64,000 nucleotides of DNA from Brevibacillus invocatus (GCF_003710915.1 NZ_RHHR01000009.1:62001-126000); one strand, 5' to 3'. Positions 10,180 through 20,745 are shown, numbered from the stretch's first letter. The notes: generated by a model not told the origin, from the sequence alone. Made by a program: numbers and translations.

Positions 10180-10206
10180 AAAAAGGCCCGGCATTGCCGA
10201 GCCTCC
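10180..10206 (-). terminator. terminator after the YhcN-like lipoprotein gene
   Basis: The reverse strand forms AGGCTCGGCA / TGCCGGGCCT followed by TTTT. Confidence 0.8.
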
Positions 10207-10222
10207 CGTAGTCAGACCCGGG

Positions 10223-10708
10223 CTATCTGTGAAAACCTTCATTCGAGGTTACGTGAAAGTCATAACGCGGTATTTTTCGGTGAAGTGCAGCAATGACCTT
10301 CTTTTCAATCTCCCGTGCCTCTTTGGCCGTTACGTTGTGCTTCAGATCAAGAGTAACATATGCATTGCCGCCGTTGAGTGTGATACGGGCATTTTCCACA
10401 CCCGGAACCGATTTGGCCATCATTTCCATGTTGTTCATATCCACATGCGAATTTCGCACATTGGAATGTCCGATAATCAGGTTGGGATTTTGATTGCGTC
10501 CCATCAAATCGTCACGATCCACCGAACGAGGAGCTGGACTGTGCAGGACATCCCCGGCCTGGTTCGTCTGTGTCGTTCTTTTCGTCATCATTTGTTTGCG
10601 ATCGTAATCAAAGTTCCCGTAATTGGTGCATCCGGCTGTCAGAGCCGTAGACAGAACGATGATGCTTGCCAGCATAAGCGGGCTTTTCCAAATGGCAGCG
10701 CGTTGCAT
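10223..10708 (-). CDS. YhcN/YlaJ family sporulation lipoprotein
   Basis: A 161-residue lipoprotein with signal segment and lipobox LTAGC (Cys about 27). The C-terminal half holds the YhcN/YlaJ domain: VPGVENARITLNGGNAYVTLDL followed by AREIEKKVIAALHRKIPRYDFHVTSN. Proteins of this family are spore-associated in B. subtilis. The ribosome binding site AAGGAGGTGG is strong. The gene is not part of the B. subtilis tdk-prfA interval and may be forespore-expressed on its own. Family membership is good; the exact orthologue cannot be named. Confidence 0.8.
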   Translation of the reverse strand: MQRAAIWKSPLMLASIIVLSTALTAGCTNYGNFDYDRKQMMTKRTTQTNQAGDVLHSPAPRSVDRDDLMGRNQNPNLIIGHSNVRNSHVDMNNMEMMAKSVPGVENARITLNGGNAYVTLDLKHNVTAKEAREIEKKVIAALHRKIPRYDFHVTSNEGFHR

Positions 10709-10786
10709 GAAACAGCCACCTCCTTTTTGCCTTTAGTCTGTGCATCGGCGAACACAGACATGCACGGGCAAAAGAAGAGGCGGCCT

Positions 10787-11368
10787 TTATTGTTCGTTCG
10801 TGAGCGGGGGATGGTAGTAATGAGGGCGGCATACGCTGCTGTAAGTATCATTGCCTGCGATTTCTATTGTCTCCCCACTGTAAACCGGCTTCCCGTTTTT
10901 AAACTTGAGAATATGTGTTGCTTTTTTGTTGCAATAAACGCAAACCGTTTTGATCTCTTCCACTTTGTCGGCTTCACACAGCAGTGCAGCGCTTCCTGGG
11001 AACAGCTCATTTTTAAAATTCTTCAACAACCCGTATACAATCACTGGAATACTCAGCTGATCGACAATGGAAACCAGCTGGGTAACGTGGTGCTTGCCAA
11101 TAAACTGCGCTTCGTCTACCAGCACACAATCCGGCTTCGTCTCTTCTCCCGCTACAATTTCAAACAGATCTGTCTCTTCACTGATCGGAATCGCTTCCCG
11201 ACTGATCCCCACACGAGATGCCACTTTGCCAACCCCAAACCGGTCATCGACTGCCGGCGTAAAGACCATCACTTTTTTCCCCGATTGCTCGTAGTTGTGT
11301 GCAACGGTCAGCAACTGGATCGATTTCGATGCGTTCATTGCTCCGTAACGAAAATATAATTGTGCCAC
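10787..11368 (-). CDS. tdk: thymidine kinase
   Basis: A 193-residue type II thymidine kinase phosphorylating thymidine to dTMP. VLVDEAQFIGKHHV (Walker B / catalytic Glu), VYGLLKNFKNELFPGSAALLCEAD and the zinc site CVYCNKKATH...CRPHY are typical. The P-loop reads GAMNASKS (residues 9-16): Ser replaces the glycine usually found just before the lysine. The overall N-terminus resembles the E. coli-type enzyme rather than the SMFSGKS form common in Bacillus. Position between rpmE and prfA matches B. subtilis tdk. Confidence 0.93.
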   Translation of the reverse strand: MAQLYFRYGAMNASKSIQLLTVAHNYEQSGKKVMVFTPAVDDRFGVGKVASRVGISREAIPISEETDLFEIVAGEETKPDCVLVDEAQFIGKHHVTQLVSIVDQLSIPVIVYGLLKNFKNELFPGSAALLCEADKVEEIKTVCVYCNKKATHILKFKNGKPVYSGETIEIAGNDTYSSVCRPHYYHPPLTNEQ

Positions 11369-11469
11369 GATTCCTATCTCCCTTGGTTAAGAAGTTCTAC
11401 CTGCGATTCTACTCGGTTTCTATACTATTTTAGAGGAATTTGACCGATCTCGTGAAGTCATCAAATAAA

Positions 11470-11500
11470 AACAAAACCAGGCAGATCGCTCTACCTGGTT
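11470..11500 (-). terminator. terminator after rpmE
   Basis: AACCAGGTAGA / TCTGCCTGGTT stem on the reverse strand followed by TTGTTTTTA. Confidence 0.85.
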
Positions 11501-11517
11501 GCTCCAATCCTCTCCGA

Positions 11518-11718
11518 TTAGGAAAGATTGTATTTGCGTTTGAAACGGTCCACACGGCCGCCAGCGTCTACGAATTTTTGTTTACCTGTGAAGAATGGGT
11601 GGCAGTTGGAGCAGATCTCCACTTTCAGCTGTTGCTTCACGGAACCGGATTCAAATTCGTTACCGCACGCACATGTAACGGTTACAATGTTGTACTTTGG
11701 ATGAATACCTTGTTTCAT
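11518..11718 (-). CDS. rpmE: 50S ribosomal protein L31 (zinc-binding form)
   Basis: A 66-residue ribosomal protein starting [20 protein letters not shown]. Cys16, Cys18, Cys36 and Cys39 form the zinc site that marks the C+ (RpmE) type as opposed to the zinc-free RpmE2/YtiA. The longer frame upstream has no family character; the ATG at 11718 follows AAAAGAGGTGTAGCGAA. A plausible promoter (TTGCAA at 11804-11809, 17-base spacer, extended -10 TGTTAATCT) precedes it, and it has its own terminator. Confidence 0.97.
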   Translation of the reverse strand: MKQGIHPKYNIVTVTCACGNEFESGSVKQQLKVEICSNCHPFFTGKQKFVDAGGRVDRFKRKYNLS

Positions 11719-11821
11719 TTCGCTACACCTCTTTTTGCCCTGAATCGTTTGCCGAAACAGAGTTATTAAACACACCTTACAGATTAACACGACACTCATT
11801 GATTTGCAACAACAAGTCCGC

Positions 11822-13087
11822 TTACGCCATGTTTTTCCTACGACGCAATTCTTCAGGCGGGATATGGGTAAAGGAGCCAATCACTACATCTGGAAGCTCC
11901 TCCTGATAGATCTCGATCGCCTGCTTCATCCCGAATACTTCTCCCTGTGCTTTCGGAATCATCGACAGGTAGCTTTCCGGATCGATGTTCAGATTGCGCA
12001 GCTGAATCAATTTGATCCCTGTGCGACGGATGAAGTCGATCATCGCTTCCATCTCTTCTTCACGGTCAAACACGCCTGGGAAGCACAAGTAGTTAATCGA
12101 AGTGTACACTCCTTTGGAGGAAGCGTACTCCGCAGATCGCGCCACATTTTCCAACGTGTAGTTGCGTGGACGATAGTAAGCATTATAATGCTCGTCGATT
12201 GCACTGATAATGCTGACGCGCATCAGATCGAGGCCAGCATCCACAATTCCTTTGATGTGATCAGTCAGCCCTGCATTGGTGTTGATATTGATAAAGCCCA
12301 TGTCGGTCTGTTCGCGAACACGCCGCATGGCAGGGACGATAATGGAGGCCATCGTGGAAGGCTCGCCCTCACAGCCTTGTCCAAAACTGATGATGCTGTC
12401 CGGCGTCTGCAAATGATGCAGCATGACTTCCACCAGCTCGTCTTCGGTCGGTTTGAAGTTCATCCGTGTCTGCGGTGAAGGGAATCCACTGTCCTCTGGC
12501 TGCTCGGAAATGCAGCCGTAGCAGCCTGCGTTACAGGTATAGGAGACAGGCAGACTTCCTTCCCAGCGATGAAAAAAATTATTGGACGCAGTCAGGCACT
12601 CATACTCCAGCGCACAGTGCGACAAATGCTGCAGAATGCGGTTTTGTGGAAACAGCTCCAAGGTGTTCTCCACTCGCTTCTTCAGCTCGTCCATCGGGAA
12701 ATTGAGTGGGTCCCATTTGTAAATATCATCGCTTGCTCTCCCAGCTACCCAAAAGCGATCGTCCTTCCACACGACGGCGGAATAGCCAAAGAGCGGCAAT
12801 TTGCTCTCTTTGTTGCTTTTTACGTAGCCTGGGAGCAGCAAGCGGGTAATTCCCTGAGGAACCAGTGCTCCCACCGCGGTATATCCGTCCAGCTTCACCA
12901 TTTCTCCTGATTCGGGGTCCATCCCGATCGGTAATGTATCAGGAAGGCTGACCAATGTCGCACCTTCCGGCAGTGGAATCAGTTCTTCCTCAAGGATTTC
13001 CGTCAATATATCACCATTACGCGCAACCGCGAACAATTCGGGGTGTTCATAGACATTGCCTTTTTCATCTGCATATACCAAATACAT
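11822..13087 (-). CDS. radical SAM protein of unknown substrate
   Basis: A 421-residue radical SAM enzyme. The [4Fe-4S]-binding CNAGCYGC motif sits in the middle of the chain ([18 protein letters not shown]), with downstream [19 protein letters not shown] and MRVSIISA strands of the TIM-barrel. The N-terminal ~170 residues form an extra domain without obvious family marks. The ATG at 13087 is preferred over an upstream in-frame start because GAGGAG lies 8-9 bases before it. Neighbours rpmE and rho suggest a housekeeping gene of this lineage. No substrate can be inferred. Confidence 0.82.
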   Translation of the reverse strand: MYLVYADEKGNVYEHPELFAVARNGDILTEILEEELIPLPEGATLVSLPDTLPIGMDPESGEMVKLDGYTAVGALVPQGITRLLLPGYVKSNKESKLPLFGYSAVVWKDDRFWVAGRASDDIYKWDPLNFPMDELKKRVENTLELFPQNRILQHLSHCALEYECLTASNNFFHRWEGSLPVSYTCNAGCYGCISEQPEDSGFPSPQTRMNFKPTEDELVEVMLHHLQTPDSIISFGQGCEGEPSTMASIIVPAMRRVREQTDMGFININTNAGLTDHIKGIVDAGLDLMRVSIISAIDEHYNAYYRPRNYTLENVARSAEYASSKGVYTSINYLCFPGVFDREEEMEAMIDFIRRTGIKLIQLRNLNIDPESYLSMIPKAQGEVFGMKQAIEIYQEELPDVVIGSFTHIPPEELRRRKNMA

Positions 13088-13158
13088 GGAAAAAACTCCT
13101 CGCTTCTTTGCTTTGCCCATTGTATCGCATTGAAAATGCAATGTAAATTAGTGAAGGT

Positions 13159-14061
13159 TTACCTTCCTAAAAACGGCATAGGGTTGATAGGGACATCATC
13201 CTGGCGTACCTCAAAATGTAGATGATAGCCTGTAGAATCACCTGTTCTACCCATGAATCCAAGCACTTCTCCCACCTCTACTGTTTGCCCTGGCGAGACG
13301 AGGATACTCCTCATATGGGCGTAGAAGGTTTGCAAGCCGTCTCCGTGGTCGAGCACCACCATTCGTCCGTACCCAGATCGATTAGCACCTGCTTCAACGA
13401 CCAATCCGGCTTTTGCAGCAAGTATAGGTGCCTTGGCTTCTTCTTGATTCCACAGGTCTACCCCTTTATGGCTTTTCCCCCAGCGAGTGCCAAACCCACT
13501 CGTAATCGTGGCTTCTTGAACCGGCCATGCCAATCCGCCTCGTATACGAGCGGACACTTGTCTGCTCGCTGCCTGAGCCGTATTTCTGCGTTGATTGACC
13601 TCTTCTGGCTGCATCTGCTTGTTGGCCATCACAGGAACATAGACGACCTGTCCCACGTACAGGTTGTCCGATAACCACCTTAACAAAGGATTGCGTTCGA
13701 TCAGCAGCTCTTTGCTGACTCCGTAGCGCTGGGCGATATAATTGAGTGTCTCACCGCGTTTGACCATATGTCGTACTTCGTCATTGCTGATAATGAGCTT
13801 CAGGCCAATACCAACCAAATGTGGATTCTTGATCTTATTGGTTTCCACCAGCTTATGTAGGGATAATCCGTATTTGTGAGCGATTTCGGACAGGGTTTCG
13901 CCCTCTTGGACGGAATAGACCATGACCTTACTTGCAGGAGCATTTCCTGCCAAGCCGACAAACGGATTAAAGGCTTGAAACAAAGCCTGTTCGACAATCG
14001 CTTTTTGTGCATCCTCCCAGCTTTCCACGGGAGGGGTTACTTGTGCGTAATCCACCGCCAC
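13159..14061 (-). CDS. LysM-LysM-M23 peptidase
   Basis: A 300-residue protein with two LysM repeats (about residues 48-92, YSVQEGETLSEIAHKYG; and 97-142, HMVKRGETLNYIAQRYG) and a C-terminal M23/LytM domain (about 175-298). The zinc residues are in HKGVDL and HLHFEV, so the enzyme looks catalytically intact. LysM should bind peptidoglycan or spore cortex. No signal peptide is visible at the N-terminus, which recalls spore-coat LysM proteins, but a missed start cannot be excluded. It lies directly after rho and is probably cell-wall or spore related. Confidence 0.85.
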   Translation of the reverse strand: MAVDYAQVTPPVESWEDAQKAIVEQALFQAFNPFVGLAGNAPASKVMVYSVQEGETLSEIAHKYGLSLHKLVETNKIKNPHLVGIGLKLIISNDEVRHMVKRGETLNYIAQRYGVSKELLIERNPLLRWLSDNLYVGQVVYVPVMANKQMQPEEVNQRRNTAQAASRQVSARIRGGLAWPVQEATITSGFGTRWGKSHKGVDLWNQEEAKAPILAAKAGLVVEAGANRSGYGRMVVLDHGDGLQTFYAHMRSILVSPGQTVEVGEVLGFMGRTGDSTGYHLHFEVRQDDVPINPMPFLGR

Positions 14062-14104
14062 TCCTCCTTCGTTTGGCTACTCCTCCTACGGTATGCTTTC
14101 AGGC

Positions 14105-14138
14105 AAAAAAAAATGACGGCGAAATTAACTCACCGTCG
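14105..14138 (-). terminator. terminator overlapping the end of rho
   Basis: The stem GACGGTGA / TTCGCCGTC includes the last three codons and stop of rho and is followed by A then nine T on the reverse strand. Confidence 0.8.
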
Positions 14139-15402
14139 TCGTACTTGCTGTTTTTCCTCTGCTTTGTTTAGCCTCTAAGGATTGTACAAATTCCTCATTG
14201 GTCTTGGTATCCGCCAATTTCTTAATGAAGGAATCGACGAACTCGTTCGTTTCGTTCATATTTTTGCGGATCATCCACAGTTTTTCCAGTTCTTCCTTGG
14301 TGAGCAGCAGCTCTTCACGCCGCGTACCCGAACGGCGGATATCGATCGCCGGAAAAATGCGGCGTTCCGACAATTTGCGATCCAAGTGCAGCTCCATATT
14401 TCCCGTTCCTTTAAATTCTTCGTAAATGACGTCGTCCATCCGTGAGCCTGTCTCCACCAATGCTGTAGCCAAGATGGTCAGACTGCCACCCTCTTCAATG
14501 TTCCGCGCAGACCCAAAGAAGCGTTTAGGGCGATGAAAAGCTGCCGGATCGATCCCGCCTGAAAGTGTCCGACCACTCGGCGGAATGACGAGGTTGTACG
14601 CTCGAGCCAGTCGTGTAACGGAATCGAGCAAAATCACAACGTCCTTTTTATGCTCGACCAGACGTTTGGCACGCTCCAGCACCAGTTCTGCCACCTTGAT
14701 GTGATTCTCAGGCAACTCGTCAAAAGTAGAGGCCACTACTTCCCCTTTGACGGAGCGTTGCATGTCGGTCACTTCTTCCGGCCGTTCATCAATCAACAGA
14801 ACAAACAAATGAATATCGGGGCGGCTTTCCGTGATACTGTTGGCAATTTCCTTCAGCAGCATGGTCTTCCCCGCTTTTGGAGGAGCTACGATAAGTCCAC
14901 GCTGTCCAAGTCCAACCGGAGCAATCAAATCCATCAGACGAGTGGAAACACGATCTGGGGCAGTCTCCAGGACGAGCTTGTTTTGCGGATAGAGCGGTGT
15001 CAATGCAGGGAAATGAAGACGCTCAGCTGCCGTCTCAGGATCTTCTCCGTTTACAGCCTCTACTTGCAAAAGTCCAAAATAACGCTCATTTTCCTTCGGG
15101 GGTCTGGCTTTACCGGAGACTACATCACCCATTCTCAGATCAAATCGACGGATCTGGGATTGGGAAATGTAGATGTCCTCAGAGCTGGGAAGATAATTGA
15201 TGGGACGAAGAAATCCGTACCCTTCCGGCAGGATTTCCAAAACGCCCTCCATAAACATCAGCCCATCCCGCTCCGCTCTGGCACGAAGAATGGAAAATAT
15301 CAATTCTTTCTTTTTCAATTGTGAATAATACGGAATGTGATATTCCTTCGCCAGTTTGTACAGATCGGTCAGCTTCTTCTCTTCTAATTCAGAAAGTAAC
15401 AT
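14125..15402 (-). CDS. rho: transcription termination factor Rho
   Basis: A 425-residue hexameric RNA helicase. The N-terminal Rho/cold-shock RNA-binding domain spans about 1-125 ([15 protein letters not shown]) and the RecA-type ATPase follows, with Walker [12 protein letters not shown], Walker [16 protein letters not shown] and the Q-loop LSGGIDP. Length and motifs are complete. It lies between glpX and the M23 peptidase, with rpmE further on, the standard Bacillus order. Confidence 0.97.
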   Translation of the reverse strand: MLLSELEEKKLTDLYKLAKEYHIPYYSQLKKKELIFSILRARAERDGLMFMEGVLEILPEGYGFLRPINYLPSSEDIYISQSQIRRFDLRMGDVVSGKARPPKENERYFGLLQVEAVNGEDPETAAERLHFPALTPLYPQNKLVLETAPDRVSTRLMDLIAPVGLGQRGLIVAPPKAGKTMLLKEIANSITESRPDIHLFVLLIDERPEEVTDMQRSVKGEVVASTFDELPENHIKVAELVLERAKRLVEHKKDVVILLDSVTRLARAYNLVIPPSGRTLSGGIDPAAFHRPKRFFGSARNIEEGGSLTILATALVETGSRMDDVIYEEFKGTGNMELHLDRKLSERRIFPAIDIRRSGTRREELLLTKEELEKLWMIRKNMNETNEFVDSFIKKLADTKTNEEFVQSLEAKQSRGKTASTTTVS

Positions 15403-15454
15403 ACATCCACCACTCTTTTTATACTCTTCAACTTATTCTCGTCCGAACAAGGAA

Positions 15455-16417
15455 TTACAATACCAGTGTAGGTTTGCGCTCCAATCGGTGATTTCCTTCA
15501 ATAAATCGAACTGTTCCTGTTTTTGCACGCATGACCACGGAATGGGTAGAAGCCCGCATTCCCTGGAAGCGAACACCCTTCAGCAGTTCACCGTCCGTAA
15601 CGCCGGTCGCAGCAAAAATCGCGTCGTCACCTTTGACCAGATCATCCATAAAGAGCACTTGATGCGGATTGATCAGGCCCATTTGCTTACAGCGTTCGAT
15701 CTCCTCTTCACTATGCGGCAGAAGTCTCCCTTGAATTTCTCCACCCAGGCACTTGAGTGCGACAGCAGCCAGAACACCCTCCGGTGCACCACCGGAACCA
15801 AACATAATATCTACACCCGTATCAGGAAATGCCGTGTTGATCGCAGCCGCCACGTCACCGTCAGAGATCAAACGGATACGTGCGCCAGCTTCGCGGATTT
15901 CATGAATGATCTTTTGATGGCGGTCCCGATCCAGGACGATCGCGACCAGATCGCTGATATCTTTGCCTTGCGCCTGGGCCACCGCTTTCAAGTTGTCACG
16001 GACGGGGGCATTGATATCAACCTTGCCTACCGCTTTTGGCCCGACAGCCAATTTTTCCATGTACATATCCGGTGCATGCAGGAGATTGCCTCGGTCCGCA
16101 ATAGCAATGACAGAGATCGCCCCCCACGTTCCTTTGGCAAGAATGTTGGTTCCTTCCAACGGGTCAACCGCTACGTCCACAGCAGGTGCAACACCTTGTC
16201 CCAAGCGTTCCCCGATATAAAGCATCGGTGCCTCGTCCATTTCACCCTCACCGATAACCACGACTCCGTCCATCGGAACCTTTTCAAACTCGTTTCTCAT
16301 AGCAGTAGTTGCTGCATCGTCAGCCTCGTCTTTTTTTCCGAGACCCATCCAACGTGCAGACGCCAAGGCTGCTGCCTCTGTCACTCGTACCAATTCAAGC
16401 GTTAAACTGCGTTCCAT
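15455..16417 (-). CDS. glpX: class II fructose-1,6-bisphosphatase
   Basis: A 320-residue GlpX-type phosphatase of gluconeogenesis. [17 protein letters not shown] and [13 protein letters not shown] hold the metal and phosphate ligands; [17 protein letters not shown] follows. The longer frame upstream is discarded because AGGAGAGGAG lies just before the ATG at 16417. It is followed by rho and preceded by murA, as in B. subtilis. Confidence 0.96.
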   Translation of the reverse strand: MERSLTLELVRVTEAAALASARWMGLGKKDEADDAATTAMRNEFEKVPMDGVVVIGEGEMDEAPMLYIGERLGQGVAPAVDVAVDPLEGTNILAKGTWGAISVIAIADRGNLLHAPDMYMEKLAVGPKAVGKVDINAPVRDNLKAVAQAQGKDISDLVAIVLDRDRHQKIIHEIREAGARIRLISDGDVAAAINTAFPDTGVDIMFGSGGAPEGVLAAVALKCLGGEIQGRLLPHSEEEIERCKQMGLINPHQVLFMDDLVKGDDAIFAATGVTDGELLKGVRFQGMRASTHSVVMRAKTGTVRFIEGNHRLERKPTLVL

Positions 16418-16445
16418 TCTGGAAGACTCCTCTCCTGGTGATAGG

Positions 16446-17729
16446 CTAACGTTGATGTTGTTCCGAACGCTGCAAACCGACACGCTTTATGTCAGCTCCG
16501 AGTGTTTGCAGCTTTCCAACTAGATTTTCATAGCCGCGATCAATGTGCTCCAGTCCTTCCAATTCTGTCGTTCCCGAGGTTGCCAGACCAGCAATAAACA
16601 GCGCTGCACCAGCTCGCAGATCGGAAGCGACTACCTTGGCTCCATTCAAACGACTGCCACCTTCAATGACAGCGGAACGGCCTTCCACTTTGAGCGTCGC
16701 ACCCATACGGCGCAATTCATCGACATGGCGAAAGCGCGAGCTGTAAATGTTGTCAGTCACAATACTGGAGCCCTTCGCCATCGTCAGCAATGTCGTGATC
16801 GGCTGCTGCAGATCGGTCGGAAACCCGGGATACGGACTTGTTTTGACATCAATGGAGCGATAACCCATACGTCCAACCACTTGGATCGCGTCGTCCATCT
16901 CCGTCACGTCAACCCCGATCTCGCGCAGCTTGGCTGTCACAGACTCCAGATGCTTGGGGATAACGTTCTCTACCATGACGTTGCCATTGGTAGCCGCTGC
17001 CGCGATCATATACGTACCTGCCTCAATCCGATCCGGGATAATCGTATGACGACAGCCGCGCAAACGGTCAACACCCTGGATACGGATCAGATCTGTCCCT
17101 GCACCCTTGATGTTTGCCCCCATATTGTTCAATAGAGTAGCCACATCGACAATCTCTGGTTCCCGGGCCGCATTTTCAATCACTGTCACACCGTCTGCTT
17201 TGGCAGCAGCAAGCATGATATTAATCGTCGCTCCCACACTAACCAGATCGAGGTAAATGCGCGCGCCACGAAGCTTGCCATCCCGAGCACGAATGGTCAT
17301 GACGCCGTTCTTGTTCTCCACTTGTGCACCCATTGCTTCGAATCCTTTGATATGCAAATCGATGGGACGTGGCCCCAGGTCACAGCCGCCCGGCAAACCT
17401 ACCTGTGCTTCACCGAATTTTGCTAAAAGAGCGCCCCACAAGTAATAGGAAGCGCGCAGCTTTTTGATTCGGCCATTCGGCATCAGCATCAGTTTCATTT
17501 CACGACCGTCGATCTCCATCCAATCTTCTTCGAACAACACATCAGCTCCCATTTCTCTCAGGAGCTCCTGATAAATGTCTACATCCTGAATACGGGGAAG
17601 ATTGTCAATGACAACTGGCCCATCAGCCAGTAGTGCGGCCGGAATAAGGGCAACCGCGCTGTTCTTCGCCCCACTGATGGTTACTGTCCCAGCAAGTGGT
17701 TTTCCACCGTTGATGATTAGCTTATCCAT
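16446..17729 (-). CDS. murA: UDP-N-acetylglucosamine 1-carboxyvinyltransferase
   Basis: A 427-residue enolpyruvyl transferase, the first committed step of peptidoglycan synthesis. [25 protein letters not shown] opens the fold, Cys116 in [24 protein letters not shown] is the fosfomycin-reactive catalytic cysteine, and [12 protein letters not shown] holds the aspartate motif. Location between tal and glpX corresponds to the second B. subtilis MurA paralogue (murAB/murZ), so another copy probably exists elsewhere. Confidence 0.96.
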   Translation of the reverse strand: MDKLIINGGKPLAGTVTISGAKNSAVALIPAALLADGPVVIDNLPRIQDVDIYQELLREMGADVLFEEDWMEIDGREMKLMLMPNGRIKKLRASYYLWGALLAKFGEAQVGLPGGCDLGPRPIDLHIKGFEAMGAQVENKNGVMTIRARDGKLRGARIYLDLVSVGATINIMLAAAKADGVTVIENAAREPEIVDVATLLNNMGANIKGAGTDLIRIQGVDRLRGCRHTIIPDRIEAGTYMIAAAATNGNVMVENVIPKHLESVTAKLREIGVDVTEMDDAIQVVGRMGYRSIDVKTSPYPGFPTDLQQPITTLLTMAKGSSIVTDNIYSSRFRHVDELRRMGATLKVEGRSAVIEGGSRLNGAKVVASDLRAGAALFIAGLATSGTTELEGLEHIDRGYENLVGKLQTLGADIKRVGLQRSEQHQR

Positions 17730-17753
17730 GCTTTGATCTCCTCAGGCGTAATC

Positions 17754-17789
17754 GGGAAAGAAGCACCTTCCCCGATGGAAAAGGTGCTT
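17754..17789 (-). terminator. probable terminator between tal and murA
   Basis: A perfect 9-bp stem AAGCACCTT / AAGGTGCTT on the reverse strand is followed by CTTTCCC. The weak T-tract may allow read-through to murA. Confidence 0.6.
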
Positions 17790-17808
17790 GGAAATGCACA
17801 AGTCTGTC

Positions 17809-18453
17809 CTATTTTTGCATGCTTGCCCAGTCTGCAAGGAATTTCTCCAGGCCACTTTCCGTCAACGGATGGGCAATGAGCTGTTTAAACACTTTTGCCG
17901 GAATCGTGGCGTAGTGAGAACCGCGTCGTGCAGCCTCTGTTACATGAACAGGATGACGGACGGAAGCCGCGATAATTTCGGTGTCGATGTCGTGGGCCGA
18001 GAAAATTTCTGCAATATCTTCAATCAACTGCATGCCATCCTGACCAATGTCGTCGAGGCGACCCAGGAAAGGAGAGACGAACGTTGCACCCGCTCTGGCA
18101 GCCAGCAGTGCCTGATTGGCAGAAAAGACCAGTGTCACATTCGTTTTGATTTTCTTTTTCGCAAAGTACTTGGTTGCTTTCAAGCCTTCTGCTGTCATAG
18201 GCAGTTTGACCACGATGTTTTTGGACAAGGCAGCCAGCTTCTCGCCCTCTTCAATCATGCCTGCTGCATCTGTGCTGATGACTTCGGCGCTGATGGGACC
18301 ATCGACAATGTCGAGAATTTCTTTCAAGGTTTCGATGAAATCGCGGCCTTCCTTGGCAACCAGGGAAGGATTGGTCGTGACGCCTGCGAGGACGCCCCAC
18401 TCATGGATTTCACGAATTTCTTCAACGTTCGCTGTATCAATCAAAAAGCGCAT
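17809..18453 (-). CDS. tal: transaldolase / fructose-6-phosphate aldolase-like
   Basis: A 214-residue short transaldolase (MipB/TalC group, B. subtilis YwjH). [26 protein letters not shown], the Schiff-base lysine in [11 protein letters not shown] and [18 protein letters not shown] are present. It is likely to transfer dihydroxyacetone units in the non-oxidative pentose phosphate pathway; from sequence alone a fructose-6-phosphate aldolase activity is also possible. It is 15 bases behind fba. Confidence 0.94.
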   Translation of the reverse strand: MRFLIDTANVEEIREIHEWGVLAGVTTNPSLVAKEGRDFIETLKEILDIVDGPISAEVISTDAAGMIEEGEKLAALSKNIVVKLPMTAEGLKATKYFAKKKIKTNVTLVFSANQALLAARAGATFVSPFLGRLDDIGQDGMQLIEDIAEIFSAHDIDTEIIAASVRHPVHVTEAARRGSHYATIPAKVFKQLIAHPLTESGLEKFLADWASMQK

Positions 18454-18468
18454 GATGTACCTCCTTGG

Positions 18469-19323
18469 TTACGCACGGTTGCTACTGCCGAACAGGCGCA
18501 TTTTGCCTTTGACAACTTCCTTGATCGCATCGCGACCAGGGCCGAGATATTTGCGTGGGTCAATCTCGTTTGGTTTGGCAGCCAGGATTTTGCGAATCGT
18601 TTCGGTGCATGCGACTTGGCTTTCTGTGTTCACATTGATTTTACCAACACCGAGGCTAATCGATTTCACGATCGCTTCATCCGGCACTCCGGAACCACCG
18701 TGCAGTACGATTGGTGCCCCAATTTGGCTGGCTACCTTTTCAATGATGTCGTAGCGGATTTTCGGAACGCCTTTGTACATTCCGTGCGCAGTACCTACTG
18801 CGATCGCCACGTAATCCACTTTGGTTTCATTCCAGAAGTGAATGGCTTCATCTGGATTTGCCAGAGTAGCATCTTCTTCGTCTACGGACAGATCGTCTTC
18901 CACTCCACCGATTGTACCGAGCTCACCCTCTACGGAAACGCCAACCGCATGAGCCGCTTCTACAACCTGTTTCGTCAAGCGAATGTTGTCTTCAAAGGAA
19001 TGGTGGGACCCGTCGAACATAACGGAAGAGAATCCCGCACGAATACATTTCATGACGATATCAAAGTTGCTTCCGTGGTCCAGATGCAAAGCAACTGGTA
19101 CTCCAGCGCGCTCTGCTGCTGTCTTGGCAATCGCTACGGTATAATCGAGGCCCATGTATTTAAGAGCTCCCTCAGACACACCAAAAATCACAGGCGACTT
19201 TTCTTCCATAGCGGCTTCTGTGATTGCTTGAGTAAACTCCAGATTATTAATGTTGAATTGACCAACAGCATACTTATGCTTTTTGACATCTTCGGTAAAG
19301 GCGGTCATAGGTACCAGTGGCAT
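18469..19323 (-). CDS. fba: class II fructose-bisphosphate aldolase
   Basis: A 284-residue zinc aldolase of glycolysis/gluconeogenesis. LHLDHGSNFDIVMKCI carries the zinc histidine and catalytic aspartate, followed by VEGELGTIGGVED, a histidine in VGTAHGMYKG, and LHGGSGVPDEAI. The start is supported by AGAGGAGGATTTACAAA. A strong extended -10 promoter lies at 19366-19392, so fba-tal can be transcribed independently of spo0F. Confidence 0.97.
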   Translation of the reverse strand: MPLVPMTAFTEDVKKHKYAVGQFNINNLEFTQAITEAAMEEKSPVIFGVSEGALKYMGLDYTVAIAKTAAERAGVPVALHLDHGSNFDIVMKCIRAGFSSVMFDGSHHSFEDNIRLTKQVVEAAHAVGVSVEGELGTIGGVEDDLSVDEEDATLANPDEAIHFWNETKVDYVAIAVGTAHGMYKGVPKIRYDIIEKVASQIGAPIVLHGGSGVPDEAIVKSISLGVGKINVNTESQVACTETIRKILAAKPNEIDPRKYLGPGRDAIKEVVKGKMRLFGSSNRA

Positions 19324-19365
19324 GTTTTGTAAATCCTCCTCTAGCAGACTTCATTAATGTCGCTT

Positions 19366-19392
19366 ATTATACCACAGAGCCGTATTTGTTAA
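19366..19392 (-). promoter_or_regulatory. extended -10 promoter of fba
   Basis: The reverse strand has TGGTATAAT (perfect -10 at 19366-19371 with TG extension) and TTAACA 15 bases upstream. It lies about 43 bases before the fba start. Confidence 0.65.
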
Positions 19393-19429
19393 CAGGTACG
19401 CTTGTATCGAATCTGTGTATGACGAAAGA

Positions 19430-19804
19430 CTAGCATGCCAGCTGTTGATGAACAGCCAGACGTAATTCATCAATATCAAAAGGTTTGGTAAAATGAGTCA
19501 AAGCACCCAATTGCGTAGCTTCCTTGATCATGTCCAGCTCTCCATAGGCCGTCATCATGATCACCTTGATATCCTGATTGATCTTTTTGATATGCTTTAA
19601 AATCTCAATGCCATCCATGCCAGGGATTTTCATATCCAGAATGACGAGGTCAGGCGATTCTTTTTCCACGATTTCCAAAGCCATTTTCCCATTTGCTGCC
19701 TGAAACGTTTTGTAGCCCTCTTTGCCCAGCACCTCGTACAACAAAATGCGAATGCCGTACTGATCATCGACAACTAACACTTTTTTGTCGTGCTTGTCAA
19801 ACAT
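19430..19804 (-). CDS. spo0F: sporulation phosphorelay response regulator Spo0F
   Basis: A 124-residue single receiver domain with no output domain. The acidic pair Asp13-Asp14 ([11 protein letters not shown]), phospho-acceptor Asp57 ([10 protein letters not shown]), MMTAYGE and FTKPFD are all in place, and the YGIRILL helix matches Spo0F. It carries phosphate from Kin kinases to Spo0B. The ATG at 19804 is chosen because CAGGAGGAATTTAGTC immediately precedes it. Position between pyrG and fba is the classical one; in this genome the amj gene is interposed in opposite orientation. Confidence 0.95.
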   Translation of the reverse strand: MFDKHDKKVLVVDDQYGIRILLYEVLGKEGYKTFQAANGKMALEIVEKESPDLVILDMKIPGMDGIEILKHIKKINQDIKVIMMTAYGELDMIKEATQLGALTHFTKPFDIDELRLAVHQQLAC

Positions 19805-19950
19805 GACTAAATTCCTCCTGACCAAAGCTATTACTTAACTTACTAACTTCGCCTAATTTCAGGAAACTCCTTCCCCGAAAGGATTGAATTTTTCCCTTTG
19901 AGAGCTTTGGAGTATAATGGAGAGTACTTGCGATTAGGGGGATTACCCTT

Positions 19951-20745
19951 ATGTATACCATTTTGCTGATCTGCACGTTGACTTTTATTATTCATACAAC
20001 CGAAACGCTTTCATATGCCCTTCGCTTTGCAGGTGTACAGACGGGAAGGCTGGCTGTCGCCTTGTCTTTATCTGGCATGATCCTGCTTATATCCCGCACC
20101 TCCAATCTGATCCAATCCCCTTTTTCCGGGGGACTTATCGATCAAGCCGTGCTGATGCATACAGACCCAAGCTGGAAGCTGCACCTGATCATCGTTGCAT
20201 CATCCTTGGGTACCTTGGCCGCCATCTTTCTGTTCCCTACCTTTGTACAGCTGTCCAAGCGCCTGATCTCCCATCTGGAATTGGCGGGCTCTATACCCGG
20301 GATGCTGCGTTCAACTGTTAATATTCAAAGCATCCGACGCGCGCGCCACCACGTTCGCTTGCCCAAACTAGCGTCCCTCTCCCGCTTTCGGATCAAAGGA
20401 GTACCCAAGCGCCTGCTCATACTGAATGCTTTGGGCACGGCCATCTATACATCCAGTGTACTGTCTGTCCTCTACGCCTCGATGCTCGCTCCTGACTACA
20501 AGGCAACGGTTCTGACATCCTCTGGCCTGATCAACGGATTTGCCACCATTTTCATGACCATTCTCGTGGATCCTCAGGTCGCTCTCTTGACCGATAAGGC
20601 GATACAGGGACAAGCATCGCACGAAGAGATTCGGCAAATGTACCTGTGGCTGATGCTCTCCCGTTTCTTCGGGACGCTGCTGGCTCAGTTCATCCTCATC
20701 CCTGCTGCTTATTGGGTGGCGTGGCTCGCTCCTTTGTTTCAGTGA
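19951..20745 (+). CDS. amj: alternate lipid II flippase Amj (DUF2837)
   Basis: A 264-residue plus-strand membrane protein with about six hydrophobic segments. TLTFIIHTTETLSYALRFAGVQTGRLAVALSLS, RTSNLIQSPFSGG and LTSSGLINGFATIFMTILVDP match the DUF2837/YdaH family. B. subtilis Amj is the stress-induced lipid II translocase that backs up MurJ. A TATAAT at 19915-19920 lies close upstream. It diverges from spo0F and converges on pyrG with a shared terminator. It is inserted relative to the B. subtilis order. Confidence 0.9.
   Translation: MYTILLICTLTFIIHTTETLSYALRFAGVQTGRLAVALSLSGMILLISRTSNLIQSPFSGGLIDQAVLMHTDPSWKLHLIIVASSLGTLAAIFLFPTFVQLSKRLISHLELAGSIPGMLRSTVNIQSIRRARHHVRLPKLASLSRFRIKGVPKRLLILNALGTAIYTSSVLSVLYASMLAPDYKATVLTSSGLINGFATIFMTILVDPQVALLTDKAIQGQASHEEIRQMYLWLMLSRFFGTLLAQFILIPAAYWVAWLAPLFQ

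Noticed and set aside
19805-19870. Sigma-H promoter for spo0F
   Set aside because: A partial -35-like AAGGAGTTT and GGCGAAGTT are present, but the spacing is 11 bases and both elements have mismatches, so it was not annotated.
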